Origin: Chloroflexota bacterium
Lineage (GTDB): Bacteria > Chloroflexota > Anaerolineae > Aggregatilineales > Phototrophicaceae
Reading direction: 5' to 3'
Assembly (NCBI GenBank): GCA_026707665.1
Contig: JAPOWK010000122.1
Location: 62,001-126,000, forward strand
DNA: 64,000 nucleotides
The translations under genes were made by a program, and so were the position numbers. Positions within the stretch are counted from its first letter, which is position 1, and the number at the start of each line of letters is the position of its first letter. This document shows positions 55,840 to 64,000 of this stretch, one piece after another. The notes under the pieces were generated by a model, which worked only from the letters and a program-made list of their open reading frames with translations, was not told where the DNA came from and searched no databases.

Positions 55840-57207
55840 ATGCTGATTCGATTCACAGTTGAGAATTTCTTGTCGTTTAAGGACGAAATCGAATTCTCGA
55901 TGGTGCCCGGGCGTGCACGTAAGCACAGCGATCACATTTATGTTGACGAGCGACGCCAAGATCTTCGACTCCTGAAGACGGGTATAGTATTTGGTGCAAA
56001 CGCTTCGGGCAAAACGAACATAATGAAAGCCCTAAGTTTTTCACAGGACTTCATCGTTGAAGGCAGAAAGCCCGATCAGGATGTGGCGGCCCACCCTTTT
56101 CGGCTAGATCTCGCATGTGAGTCAAAACCATCTCGATTCACTTTTGAAATAAAGTCTGGTGCCAAGGCATACATTTATAAGTTTGTAGCTGACATGAAGA
56201 GAGTACATTGTGAGTCCCTTTCTGAGCTACGGTCTACAAGCGAAAAACTGCTTTTTACACGAAACGTCTCCCCCAACGGCAGAACGCAAATCCAATTCGG
56301 TAAGATTCCTAGAATGACATATCATACTGTTGACGATCTCAACAGTGCGGCTAGATTGACCCGTCCAAATCAATTGTTTCTTTATGAAAGTGTAGATAGC
56401 AATATCGCGTATTTTCGTGACGTATATAACTGGTTCAAGAATCAGCTGGTACTGATATATCCATATACCAAACCTGGGGCTGAACTGGGCGCTCGCTTCG
56501 TTAACAACGAAGATGGATTCCAGCAGAAATACCGAGACTTATTGCAGTTATATGATTTAGATATAGACGATATTGAGTTGCGAAAGATCAACATCGATAT
56601 TGATCAGTTGTTCTCAGAGCAGGACAAGTTGAATATCAGCCAGTATGTTAGCCAACTGCCAGATGATCCCGCCGCGTCAGCCATATATTACAATCCTGTG
56701 CTGCAGCTATTTGTCTTTGTTAACCGACACAATGACTACCAAGTGTATCAATTTGTTACAGTGCATAACGTGGAGCACGAAGAACGCACCGTTAATTTCG
56801 AGCTCTTTATGGAGTCCGATGGCACTATCCGGCTATTTGAATTGACTCCAGCCCTAATTCGACTGTTGAACAGCGAGGAAGAGATAGTCTTTGTAGTTGA
56901 CGAACTTGACAGAAGTCTCCATGCGCAAATGACGCGCAATATTCTAGACATATTTCTGTCAAACAGTGTTGGCAAGCCTAGCCAAATGATTGCTATTACT
57001 CACGAGTCCAGCATGCTGGACTTGGATCTCCTGAGACGAGACGAAATATGGTTCATCGAAAAGGACCGGTATTCGGCTTCGCAAGTTTATTCGCTTGAAG
57101 AATTTGCGCCGCGTTACGATATGGACGTTGAAAGGGGTTACCTTTTGGGCCGGTTCGGAGCCATACCGATCTTGCCAAGCTACAATCTGTTGGAATGGTC
57201 AAAATAG
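55840..57207 (+). CDS. AAA family ATPase, RloA-like (putative phage-defence gene)
   Basis: 455 residues with ATPase features of the AAA_15/RloA-AbiLi type. The N-terminus is MLIRFTVENFLSFKDEIEFSM, Walker A GANASGKT at 52-59, Walker B IVFVVDELDRSL with D354 and E355, and the switch histidine in IAITHES (H388). The middle is a helical insertion. The gene is visibly AT-richer than its neighbours and overlaps the following RloB-like gene by 13 bases. RloA with RloB, and the related AbiL system, are associated with abortive infection. That role is inferred from family and pairing. Confidence 0.88.
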   Translation: MLIRFTVENFLSFKDEIEFSMVPGRARKHSDHIYVDERRQDLRLLKTGIVFGANASGKTNIMKALSFSQDFIVEGRKPDQDVAAHPFRLDLACESKPSRFTFEIKSGAKAYIYKFVADMKRVHCESLSELRSTSEKLLFTRNVSPNGRTQIQFGKIPRMTYHTVDDLNSAARLTRPNQLFLYESVDSNIAYFRDVYNWFKNQLVLIYPYTKPGAELGARFVNNEDGFQQKYRDLLQLYDLDIDDIELRKINIDIDQLFSEQDKLNISQYVSQLPDDPAASAIYYNPVLQLFVFVNRHNDYQVYQFVTVHNVEHEERTVNFELFMESDGTIRLFELTPALIRLLNSEEEIVFVVDELDRSLHAQMTRNILDIFLSNSVGKPSQMIAITHESSMLDLDLLRRDEIWFIEKDRYSASQVYSLEEFAPRYDMDVERGYLLGRFGAIPILPSYNLLEWSK

Positions 57208-57851
57208 AGATGCCTCGACCTAGACACAAGTCCCAGAAACGTAAACGTCCGAACAAGACTCAACAGATAATTGTCTCTATGGAAGGTAGCGAAACGGAAC
57301 CGCAGTACTTTCATGCTCTGAAAAGCGAGTTTAGGCTCGGTAATGTTATCCTTTTGAAGTCGAAAACCCGGTCATCGCCGCGGCAGGTTCTGAAGAGACT
57401 CGACAAAGAGAAACGCAAGGTAAGGCAAACGCGTGAAGTAAACGCAGAAACGCAATTCTGGGCGGTATTCGACCACGATAATTTGACGCAAGAATCACTT
57501 GAGGTAATTCTTTCAGAGGCTCGACAGAAAGGATACAGAGTAGCGGATAGCAGACCCTGCTTTGAACTCTGGCTACTAATGCGCTTCGGCAAGCTGGCAG
57601 ACTTCAAGGGCCTTGAGGGTCAAGCGCTAACTCATGGATGTAGCGGCGTTGCTCGCGAATTGGAAACACATGACAAAACGTATGACAGTGGTAGCAAAGG
57701 GAGATATGACGCTTCGGCCTACATTCGGCACTTGCAAATCATGATCGAAAACGCCAGGGCCGTCGATTCTCAACCCGATTCCGTGTGGCTGAACCAAATC
57801 GGCTCCCGCGTGTACAAACTAGTCGAATCCATCATCAACTCCTCCACCTAA
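57195..57851 (+). CDS. RloB-like protein (putative phage-defence partner)
   Basis: 218 residues with a basic N-terminus (RPRHKSQKRKRPNK). A TOPRIM-like set of acids follows: IIVSMEGSETEPQYF (E30), FDHDN (D93 and D95), and the RloB hallmark RPCFELWLLMRF near 120-131. Start ATG 57195 lies inside the RloA-like gene; ATG 57210, three bases after its stop, is the alternative. Its stop overlaps the stop of the convergent glycosyltransferase gene. With the ATPase it forms a two-gene unit. Confidence 0.88.
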   Translation: MVKIEMPRPRHKSQKRKRPNKTQQIIVSMEGSETEPQYFHALKSEFRLGNVILLKSKTRSSPRQVLKRLDKEKRKVRQTREVNAETQFWAVFDHDNLTQESLEVILSEARQKGYRVADSRPCFELWLLMRFGKLADFKGLEGQALTHGCSGVARELETHDKTYDSGSKGRYDASAYIRHLQIMIENARAVDSQPDSVWLNQIGSRVYKLVESIINSST

Positions 57852-59086
57852 CCAACAACCCCCTCTACTAACTCCCCCGCCCTTTCCACACCACCCAGCG
57901 CCGCCATCTCCCGCGCAAGACGCCGCGCATTCTCCCGCACCCAGTCCGCTTCCATGATCGCGTGCGCGCCTTCGCGCAGCTGACCCTGCCGCACATCAAG
58001 CGCCGTCAAGTGCAAGCCCACCTTCGCCTCGGCCGCGCGCCGGCCCTGTATCCGCTGGTCAGCCGCGTGCGGCACAATTATCTGCGGTAGGCCGTGAATC
58101 ACAGCGCTATGCGTCGTACCGACGCCGCCATGATGAATCGCAATCTGGCAGCGCGGCAATAGATGATCGTAGGGCGCCCAATTTAACAGCCGCGTGCCCG
58201 ATGGCAACGCCCGCTTCAGCTCGGCTTTCTGGTCGGCCGAGACCGGATGCCAGCCCAGCGTCACGATGGGGATCAGGCCCGCGCTCGCGACCGCCTGCGC
58301 CGCCCAACTGTAAAAGCCCAGATCGCCTGTGAAGCTCGTGCCCAAGGTAACGAGCCCAAGCAGCTTTTCGGGCGAGATATCCATTAGCCACTGCGGCGGC
58401 GGATTGGTTGGCGCCTCCGCGCAGCCGCCGACAAACTGCGTCTGCGGCAAAATCGTCGGCAATTCGGACTGATACCAATCTGGCGTGAAATAGCTAATAT
58501 GCAGCCACTCGCTGATGATGGACGGCGCCGCGCCCTTCGAGAAATTGCGTCCTTCTATGCCGAAGCGATCGCATAGGCGCTGAATCCGCTGCTGGCTTTC
58601 GCTGCTCAGGTCGCGCTGCACCGGAAACAGGCTCTGTTCGTCGAGCGTCGCTTGCGCGGGCCAGCCGCAGATGACAAGCGGGATATCTAGAATGTCCGCC
58701 GCGATTGCCGACGCACTCAAGAAGGGATCGGATACAATCGCGTCCGGCGCGCCGACTTCGTCCTCGAGGTCCAGCAAGGCTTCGACCGCCTCCGCCACCA
58801 GCTCCTCGCTGAGCCAGGTGTCCAGCGCTCGCCGATAGCGCAGCGTCACCGCCTCCTGCGGCGAGATTGCGCTCAAGTCGGGTTGCGGCGGCGGCGGCCA
58901 TAACCAGCCAGTTTGGCGTATGGCGACGAATGGGATGCCGCTCTGCCGGATTGCGCTTTCCAGCGGCGCCTCGCTGAGCCAGAGGATATCATGCCCACGC
59001 TTCTGCAGCGCTTGCGCTGTTTTGAGGAAGCCGCCCCAATCCGTGTGACTGTAAAGCGGCGCGGAAGCGAACCAGAAGGCGGCCAA
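57848..59086 (-). CDS. Glycosyltransferase family 1 (UDP-glucosyltransferase/MGT-like)
   Basis: 412 residues of GT-B fold. The N-terminal domain has APLYSHTDWGGFLKTAQALQKRGHDI. The C-terminal donor domain has VTLGTSFTG and NWAPYDHLLPRCQIAIHHGGVGTTHSAVIHGLPQIIVPHAADQ, the GT1 signature with the HGG motif. Relatives glycosylate small lipophilic molecules, macrolides or sterols. TTG start at 59086, with GAGGGA eight bases upstream; it lies 23 bases downstream of uvrA on the same strand. Confidence 0.92.
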   Translation of the reverse strand: MAAFWFASAPLYSHTDWGGFLKTAQALQKRGHDILWLSEAPLESAIRQSGIPFVAIRQTGWLWPPPPQPDLSAISPQEAVTLRYRRALDTWLSEELVAEAVEALLDLEDEVGAPDAIVSDPFLSASAIAADILDIPLVICGWPAQATLDEQSLFPVQRDLSSESQQRIQRLCDRFGIEGRNFSKGAAPSIISEWLHISYFTPDWYQSELPTILPQTQFVGGCAEAPTNPPPQWLMDISPEKLLGLVTLGTSFTGDLGFYSWAAQAVASAGLIPIVTLGWHPVSADQKAELKRALPSGTRLLNWAPYDHLLPRCQIAIHHGGVGTTHSAVIHGLPQIIVPHAADQRIQGRRAAEAKVGLHLTALDVRQGQLREGAHAIMEADWVRENARRLAREMAALGGVERAGELVEGVVG

Positions 59087-59109
59087 GGTGCGATTCCCTC
59101 CGACTGGTC

Positions 59110-62010
59110 TTAGACAGGCTGAGGCATTTTCAAGTAGGACTGCAAGTATTCGCCGGTATAGCTGCCCGGCGTCGCCGCGACTTCTTCCGGGCTGCCCTGG
59201 GCGATCACTTCCCCGCCGCCGCCGCCGCCTTCCGGACCCAGATCAATGATGTGATCGGCGACTTTGATGATGTCCAGATTGTGCTCGATGACGATGATGG
59301 TATTGCCCGCGTCCGCCAGTTGCTGCAAGACGTTGATCAGCTTCTCGACATCGACGGCGTGCAAGCCGGTCGAGGGCTCATCCAGGATATACAGCGTCTG
59401 CCCGGTGGCGCGTTTGGAGAGTTCCCGACTCAGCTTGATGCGCTGCGCCTCCCCGCCGCTCAAGGTCGTCGCCGGCTGACCAATGCGAATATAACCCAAG
59501 CCGACCGCATCCAGGGTATCCAGCTTTCGCCGGATGCGCGGCAGATTCTCGAAGAATGCCAAGCCCTCGCTGACGGTCATATTCAGAACATCCGCGATGG
59601 ATTTGCCCTTGTAAAGGATTTGCAGCGTCTCGCGATTGTAGCGCGAACCGCGGCAGACTTCGCACTGCACATATACATCGGGCAGGAATTGCATTTCAAT
59701 CTTGATCAGCCCCTGGCCCTCGCAGTTCTCACAGCGGCCGCCCTTGACATTGAAGCTGAAACGCCCCGCCTTGTAGCCGCGGATCTTGCTCTCGGGCAAT
59801 TCGGCGAAGAGGCTGCGGATGTCATCAAACATCTTGGTATAGGTGCCGGGATTGCTGCGCGGCGTCCGCCCGATCGGGCTCTGGTCGATATTAATGATCT
59901 TGTCAATCTTGTCCGCCCCAATGATTTCATCGTGCTCGCCGGCCCGCTCACGGCTGCGATTGATCAGCTGCGCCAGCCGCCGATACAATGTTTCCACCAC
60001 CAGCGAAGACTTGCCGCTGCCGCTGACGCCGGTCACGCAGATCAGCTGGCAGAGCGGGAAATCGATGTTGATGCTCTTGAGATTGTTCGCGCGCGCACCC
60101 CTCAACGACAAAAACTGGCCCGAGCCTGCCCGCCGCGCTTCCGGCAAGGGAATCTGAAAGCGCCCGGCGAGGAAAGCGCCGGTGCAGCTCTCGTACACCA
60201 GCGTCACCTGATCCGGCGTGCCCGCGGCGACGACTTCGCCGCCGTGCTCGCCAGCGCCGGGACCCAGGTCAATCAACCAGTCGGACGAACGCATCGTATC
60301 TTCATCATGCTCGACGACCAGCACCGTATTGCCGATATCGCGCAAGCCCGTTAGAGTGCGAATCAGCCGCTTGTTGTCCCGCTGATGCAATCCGATCGAC
60401 GGCTCGTCCAATACGTAGAGCACGCCGGTGAGCTGACTGCCGACCTGGGTCGCCAAGCGGATCCGCTGCGATTCCCCACCGCTCAATGTCGCCGCGCTGC
60501 GTGACAAGGACAGGTAATTCAACCCCACATTGCTGAGGAAACCAACGCGGGAATCCAGCTCGCGCAGAATCTGATGTGCGATCTGCTGTTCGCGCTCCGT
60601 CAAGATGGCATCGGATCCCCGCAGCGAATCCACCCAAACTTCCAATTCGTCAATCGGCAAATGCGTGACGTCATGAATCGTTGCGCCGCCGATGGTCACC
60701 GAGAGCGCTTCGGGCCGCAGCCGCTGCCCTCCGCAGGATCGGCAGGGTATTTCGCGCATATACTCCTGTATCTTGCTGCGAATCCAGTCCGACTCAGTTT
60801 GTTGATAGCGCCGCTGCAAATTGGGTATGACGCCTTCAAAGCGGGTCGACCAGGTGCGCTCCGCCCCGTTGGAATGATAGTAGGTCACATCAAATCGCCG
60901 GTCACCCGAGCCGTAAAGCACCAACTCCTGATGCGTTTCGCTCAGTTGGCGCCAGGGCACATCGAGACGGAAATCATAAGCGCGCGCCAGGCTGCGATAG
61001 ACATTCCAGTTCCAGCCGCGCTTGTCTTCCACGCTGTGGCCGTTCGCGCTGACGGCGCCATCAGCGATGGACTTGCTCTTGTCCGGCACGATCATGTCCG
61101 GATCAATCTCTAGGCTGAATCCCAAACCCTGACAGGTCGGGCAGGCGCCGCTCGGCGTATTGAAGCTGAAGAGCCGCGGTTCCGGCTCCGGGACGCTGCC
61201 GTGGCCCTCCGGGCAAGCCAGATCCTCACTGAACAGGTAATCAATCGATTGATCGCGATCGGTCACGTCTTGCACGATCATCCGGCCTTCGCCAAGCTCA
61301 AGCGCTGTTTCGACCGCGTCGGTCAGCCGCGTTTCAAAGGCGGTCGCTTCTTCCGCCTGATCCGCTTCATAGTGCCGTACCACCAAACGATCGACCACGA
61401 TTTCTATATCGTGAATGACATAGCGATCGAGCTCAATCTCTTCATCGAGATCGCGAACGACGCCGTCTACGCGAACGCGCGCGAAGCCTTGCTTGCCGAT
61501 ATCCTCCAAGACTTTGACGTGGTTGCCCTTCTGCCGGTGAATCACCGGCGCCAGCACCTGGATACGGCTATCGGCTCGCATATTCTGAATCTGATCAACA
61601 ATCTGCTGCGCGCTCTGCGCCGATACTTCCGCGCCGCATTTCGGGCAATGCGGGATCCCCACCCGCGCATACAACAGGCGAAGGTAGTCGTAAATTTCGG
61701 TGACTGTACCGACCGTCGAGCGCGGATTGTGGCTGACGCTCTTTTGATCAATCGACACCGCCGGGCTCAGTCCTTCAATCTGATCGACATCGGGCTTTTC
61801 CATCAGCCCGAGAAACTGACGGGCGTAGCTGCTCAAGCTTTCGACATAGCGCCGTTGGCCCTCGGCGAAAATCGTATCGAAAGCCAGCGATGACTTGCCG
61901 GAACCGGACAAGCCGGTGATCACCACCAGCCGATTCCGCGGGATCTCGACATTGATGTTCTTGAGATTATGTTCGCGCGCCCCGCGCACGATGATCTTAT
62001 CTTGCGTCAT
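59110..62010 (-). CDS. uvrA: Excinuclease ABC subunit A
   Basis: Damage-recognition ATPase of nucleotide excision repair. 966 residues, with two ABC modules. The first has [20 protein letters not shown] and signature [12 protein letters not shown]; the second has [11 protein letters not shown] and [12 protein letters not shown]. Zinc-binding parts include [22 protein letters not shown] and CEVCRG. The UvrB-interaction region [28 protein letters not shown] is present. Start at ATG 62010 is preferred over 62022, since GGAA then lies seven bases upstream. Confidence 0.98.
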   Translation of the reverse strand: MTQDKIIVRGAREHNLKNINVEIPRNRLVVITGLSGSGKSSLAFDTIFAEGQRRYVESLSSYARQFLGLMEKPDVDQIEGLSPAVSIDQKSVSHNPRSTVGTVTEIYDYLRLLYARVGIPHCPKCGAEVSAQSAQQIVDQIQNMRADSRIQVLAPVIHRQKGNHVKVLEDIGKQGFARVRVDGVVRDLDEEIELDRYVIHDIEIVVDRLVVRHYEADQAEEATAFETRLTDAVETALELGEGRMIVQDVTDRDQSIDYLFSEDLACPEGHGSVPEPEPRLFSFNTPSGACPTCQGLGFSLEIDPDMIVPDKSKSIADGAVSANGHSVEDKRGWNWNVYRSLARAYDFRLDVPWRQLSETHQELVLYGSGDRRFDVTYYHSNGAERTWSTRFEGVIPNLQRRYQQTESDWIRSKIQEYMREIPCRSCGGQRLRPEALSVTIGGATIHDVTHLPIDELEVWVDSLRGSDAILTEREQQIAHQILRELDSRVGFLSNVGLNYLSLSRSAATLSGGESQRIRLATQVGSQLTGVLYVLDEPSIGLHQRDNKRLIRTLTGLRDIGNTVLVVEHDEDTMRSSDWLIDLGPGAGEHGGEVVAAGTPDQVTLVYESCTGAFLAGRFQIPLPEARRAGSGQFLSLRGARANNLKSINIDFPLCQLICVTGVSGSGKSSLVVETLYRRLAQLINRSRERAGEHDEIIGADKIDKIINIDQSPIGRTPRSNPGTYTKMFDDIRSLFAELPESKIRGYKAGRFSFNVKGGRCENCEGQGLIKIEMQFLPDVYVQCEVCRGSRYNRETLQILYKGKSIADVLNMTVSEGLAFFENLPRIRRKLDTLDAVGLGYIRIGQPATTLSGGEAQRIKLSRELSKRATGQTLYILDEPSTGLHAVDVEKLINVLQQLADAGNTIIVIEHNLDIIKVADHIIDLGPEGGGGGGEVIAQGSPEEVAATPGSYTGEYLQSYLKMPQPV

Positions 62011-62200
62011 GCCCAATTCCATTGCCGATGAGCGGGACTCGCAACGCAGCCGTCGATTCCCTCATGTTGAATGTGTCCGCTGGGAAGAGTCAAATTCAAC
62101 TCTTGATTATAACCGCAGGTCCCCCGAGCGAGAACGGACAAATCAATGGGGAGCCACTCCGCAAGCCTTGATTCCCCGGGCAATCGCTTCGAATTTTTTC

Positions 62201-62395
62201 TGAACTACAGAGAGCGCAGAGGGCACAGAGCTTAATTTCTTTCGACGGTCTTTTCCCAAATCTGCAGTTCAAATAGAATATCTACGCTCTATTCTGTCGA
62301 TACGATCGCTTGCAGTTCAAAGAAATATGGTGCTGAGGTTTGTGCTTTTCAGATAAATGCCTTTTCTCTGCGCTCTCTGTGTCCTCTGTAGTTCA
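62201..62395. repeat. Repeat family D element with inverted ends
   Basis: TGAACTACAGAG at 62201-62212 and its perfect complement CTCTGTAGTTCA at 62384-62395 bound a 195-base, AT-richer stretch. Inside each end are further CACAGAG or CGCAGAG words in shuffled order. No coding capacity; a MITE-like or degenerate element. Confidence 0.7.
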
Positions 62396-62465
62396 CTTTC
62401 AGTTTGATTTAGTTTCATTGTGATAGACACTCATTTTGAAGCGATTGCACTGCCTTGATTCCTCG

Positions 62466-62494
62466 TTCAAATTGTCGCGCGAAATCAGTATGAT
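62466..62494 (+). promoter_or_regulatory. Probable promoter for the acyl-CoA dehydrogenase gene
   Basis: TTCAAA (62466-62471) and TATGAT (62489-62494), spacer 17, about 36 bases before the ATG. Confidence 0.4.
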
Positions 62495-62530
62495 AGGGTC
62501 CAAGGGCAAGGCGAATACGACGGGGCGGCC

Positions 62531-63724
62531 ATGGCCAGTCAATTTCAATGGGACGATCCCTTTCTGCTGGAAGACCAGCTCGATGACGAAGAGCGCATGG
62601 TGCGCGATGTCGCCCGCGACTACTGCCAAGGCAAGCTCATGCCGCGCATCCTTGAGGCCAACCGGCACGAGTCATTTGATCGCGATATCTACTATGAGAT
62701 GGCGGAGCTTGGCATGCTGGGCGCGACGCTGCCGGAAGAATATGGCGGCGCCGGCCTCAACTACGTCAGCTACGGTTTGATCGCCCGCGAGGTCGAGCGC
62801 GTCGACAGTGGATATCGCAGCGCCATGAGCGTGCAGAGCGCGCTCACCATGTACCCCATCTTTGCCTACGGAACCGAGGAACAGCGCCGGAAGTACCTGC
62901 CCAAACTGGCCGGCGGCGAATGGGTCGGCTGCTTCGGCTTGACCGAACCGAATCACGGCAGCGACCCCGGCGGGATGGAGACGCGCGCGACCAAAGTAGA
63001 CGGCGGCTGGATTCTTCATGGCAGCAAAATGTGGATCACCAATTCGCCGATCGCCGATGTCTTCATCGTCTGGGCAAAAGCATTTGGCGACTCCGACGAC
63101 AGCGACGGCGTCATTCGCGGATTCATTTTAGAGCGGAACATGGCTGGCTTGTCGGCGCCGCCCATCGAAGGAAAATTCAGCCTGCGCGCCAGCAGCACCG
63201 GAGAGATCGTCATGGACGAAGTCTTCGCGCCCGATGAGAATCTGCTACCGCATGCTCGCGGTTTGAAAGGCCCCTTCGGCTGTCTGAATCGCGCTCGATA
63301 CGGCATCGCCTGGGGCGCACTCGGCGCGGCTGAATTTTGCTGGCACGCCGCCCGCCAATATACGCTGGACCGCCATCAATTCGGGCGTCCGCTGGCCGCC
63401 AATCAGCTAATCCAACTTAAGCTGGCAAATATGATGGGCGATATCGCCTTCGGCTTGCAGGGCGCGCTGCGCGTCGGGCGCCTGTTCGACCGAGGCAAGG
63501 CGACGCCGGAGATGATCTCGCTGGTCAAGCGCAACTCGTGTAGCGCCGCGCTCGATATCGCCCGCATGTCGCGCGACATGCATGGCGGCAATGGCATCGC
63601 CGACGAATTTCACGTCATCCGCCACGTGATGAACTTGGAAGCGGTCAACACATACGAAGGCACCAGCGACATCCACGCGCTTATCCTGGGGCGGGCGCAG
63701 ACGGGCATACAGGCTTTTATGTGA
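62531..63724 (+). CDS. Acyl-CoA dehydrogenase, glutaryl-CoA dehydrogenase-like
   Basis: 397-residue FAD enzyme. The N-terminus [22 protein letters not shown] is characteristic of glutaryl-CoA dehydrogenases. [20 protein letters not shown] and [16 protein letters not shown] bind flavin and substrate. The catalytic glutamate is in [20 protein letters not shown] (about E376). Likely converts glutaryl-CoA to crotonyl-CoA in lysine or tryptophan breakdown. It stands alone, without electron-transfer flavoprotein genes nearby. Confidence 0.92.
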   Translation: MASQFQWDDPFLLEDQLDDEERMVRDVARDYCQGKLMPRILEANRHESFDRDIYYEMAELGMLGATLPEEYGGAGLNYVSYGLIAREVERVDSGYRSAMSVQSALTMYPIFAYGTEEQRRKYLPKLAGGEWVGCFGLTEPNHGSDPGGMETRATKVDGGWILHGSKMWITNSPIADVFIVWAKAFGDSDDSDGVIRGFILERNMAGLSAPPIEGKFSLRASSTGEIVMDEVFAPDENLLPHARGLKGPFGCLNRARYGIAWGALGAAEFCWHAARQYTLDRHQFGRPLAANQLIQLKLANMMGDIAFGLQGALRVGRLFDRGKATPEMISLVKRNSCSAALDIARMSRDMHGGNGIADEFHVIRHVMNLEAVNTYEGTSDIHALILGRAQTGIQAFM

Positions 63725-63818
63725 CCGACTGCGCTCCACGAGCTTTTCGTCGGCTGTGGCAATATCTGTAGGGACGATACTGTTGATCATTGTGCTTTAA
63801 TGCGATCCGTGCAATTCT

Positions 63819-63981
63819 TCACCACAGAGGAACTGAGGCAACACGGAGAACACAGAGGATCTAAGTTAAATTTGCTGCGCCAATTGTCAGCACGCCCAAA
63901 TCTCGCGGCATAGCTCTGGCATAGACAACTACAGTTTATAACTCGGTGCACTCGATTTTTCTCGGTGCACTCGGTGGTAAG
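63819..63981. repeat. Repeat family D element, second copy
   Basis: Left end CTTCACCACAGAGGAACTGA region at about 63817-63836 and right end CTCGGTGCACTCGGTGG (63961-63977) are imperfect inverted repeats. Further CACGGAG/CACAGAG words lie on the left and CTCGGTGCACTCG on the right. No gene is seen from 63725 to the window end. Confidence 0.5.
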
Positions 63982-64000
63982 AAAAAAGGGAGACAACAGC

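Larger units (their letters stand above)
62011..62530. other. Intergenic region with a family D repeat
   Basis: About 520 bases without a convincing gene between divergent uvrA and the acyl-CoA dehydrogenase gene. It holds a repeat with inverted ends (62201-62395) and a probable promoter at 62466-62494. Nothing else was recognised. Confidence 0.6.

Noticed and set aside
55840..57851. PARIS (AriA/AriB) defence system
   Set aside because: The second protein has the RloB-type PCFELWLL motif rather than the DUF4435 features expected of AriB, so RloA/RloB fits better.

Overview
The window is about 58% GC, densely coding, and contains no rRNA, tRNA or CRISPR array that I can see. The best guess is a chromosomal segment of a Chloroflexota bacterium, probably Anaerolineae-like. 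The evidence is Thr/Pro-rich linkers in exported proteins, a glyA-gcvT gene fusion, a DUF3048 lipoprotein, an FHA/SEDS/PBP gene block resembling the actinobacterial one, two-hairpin dispersed repeats, and frequent GTG/TTG starts. This assignment is inference from style; no marker was searched.

Layout. 1-7863: a thioredoxin-domain protein (cut by the left edge), ftsH, a small membrane protein, an EF-G paralogue and an SGNH hydrolase. 7963-17517: glycine metabolism. A serine hydroxymethyltransferase/aminomethyltransferase fusion lies on the + strand, and gcvH-gcvPA-gcvPB lies on the - strand behind a glycine riboswitch with its own terminator. A TrkA-type channel-like protein, an AEC transporter and a cluster of dispersed repeats sit between them. 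17760-31309: housekeeping and salvage genes (Sco1-like, alr, tgt, PIG-L deacetylase, DUF3048, mltG, lipoprotein, pyrimidine nucleoside phosphorylase, DsbA-like, isochorismatase-like, mtnA, nicotinate phosphoribosyltransferase). 31310-36323: an adenosine kinase-like gene beside ahcY, then an exported DUF4397/SH3 protein. 36517-45184: GDP-deoxyhexose synthesis, tatD, two glycosyltransferases and two polytopic membrane proteins, probably a surface-glycan unit. 45286-52470: rpsF-rpsR, a parvulin-type foldase, two FHA proteins, mtnP, a SEDS protein and a degenerate penicillin-binding protein. 52508-64000: a BNR-repeat protein, an AT-richer RloA/RloB-like putative defence pair, a GT1 glycosyltransferase, uvrA, a glutaryl-CoA-dehydrogenase-like gene and more dispersed repeats.

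Functional links. The fusion enzyme plus GcvH/GcvPA/GcvPB supply a nearly complete glycine cleavage system with SHMT; the L protein is not here. AhcY with the adenosine kinase-like protein would clear S-adenosylhomocysteine, and MtnP with MtnA would salvage methylthioadenosine.

Most unusual points. (1) Three families of small palindromic repeats each lie in frame inside a housekeeping gene (glyA-gcvT, gcvPB, tatD), and one repeat is nested inside the hairpin loop of another. (2) Tgt has lost all three zinc-binding cysteines. (3) The PBP next to the SEDS protein lacks the SxxK, SxN and KTG motifs. (4) The two-TM/RCK protein has no potassium selectivity filter.
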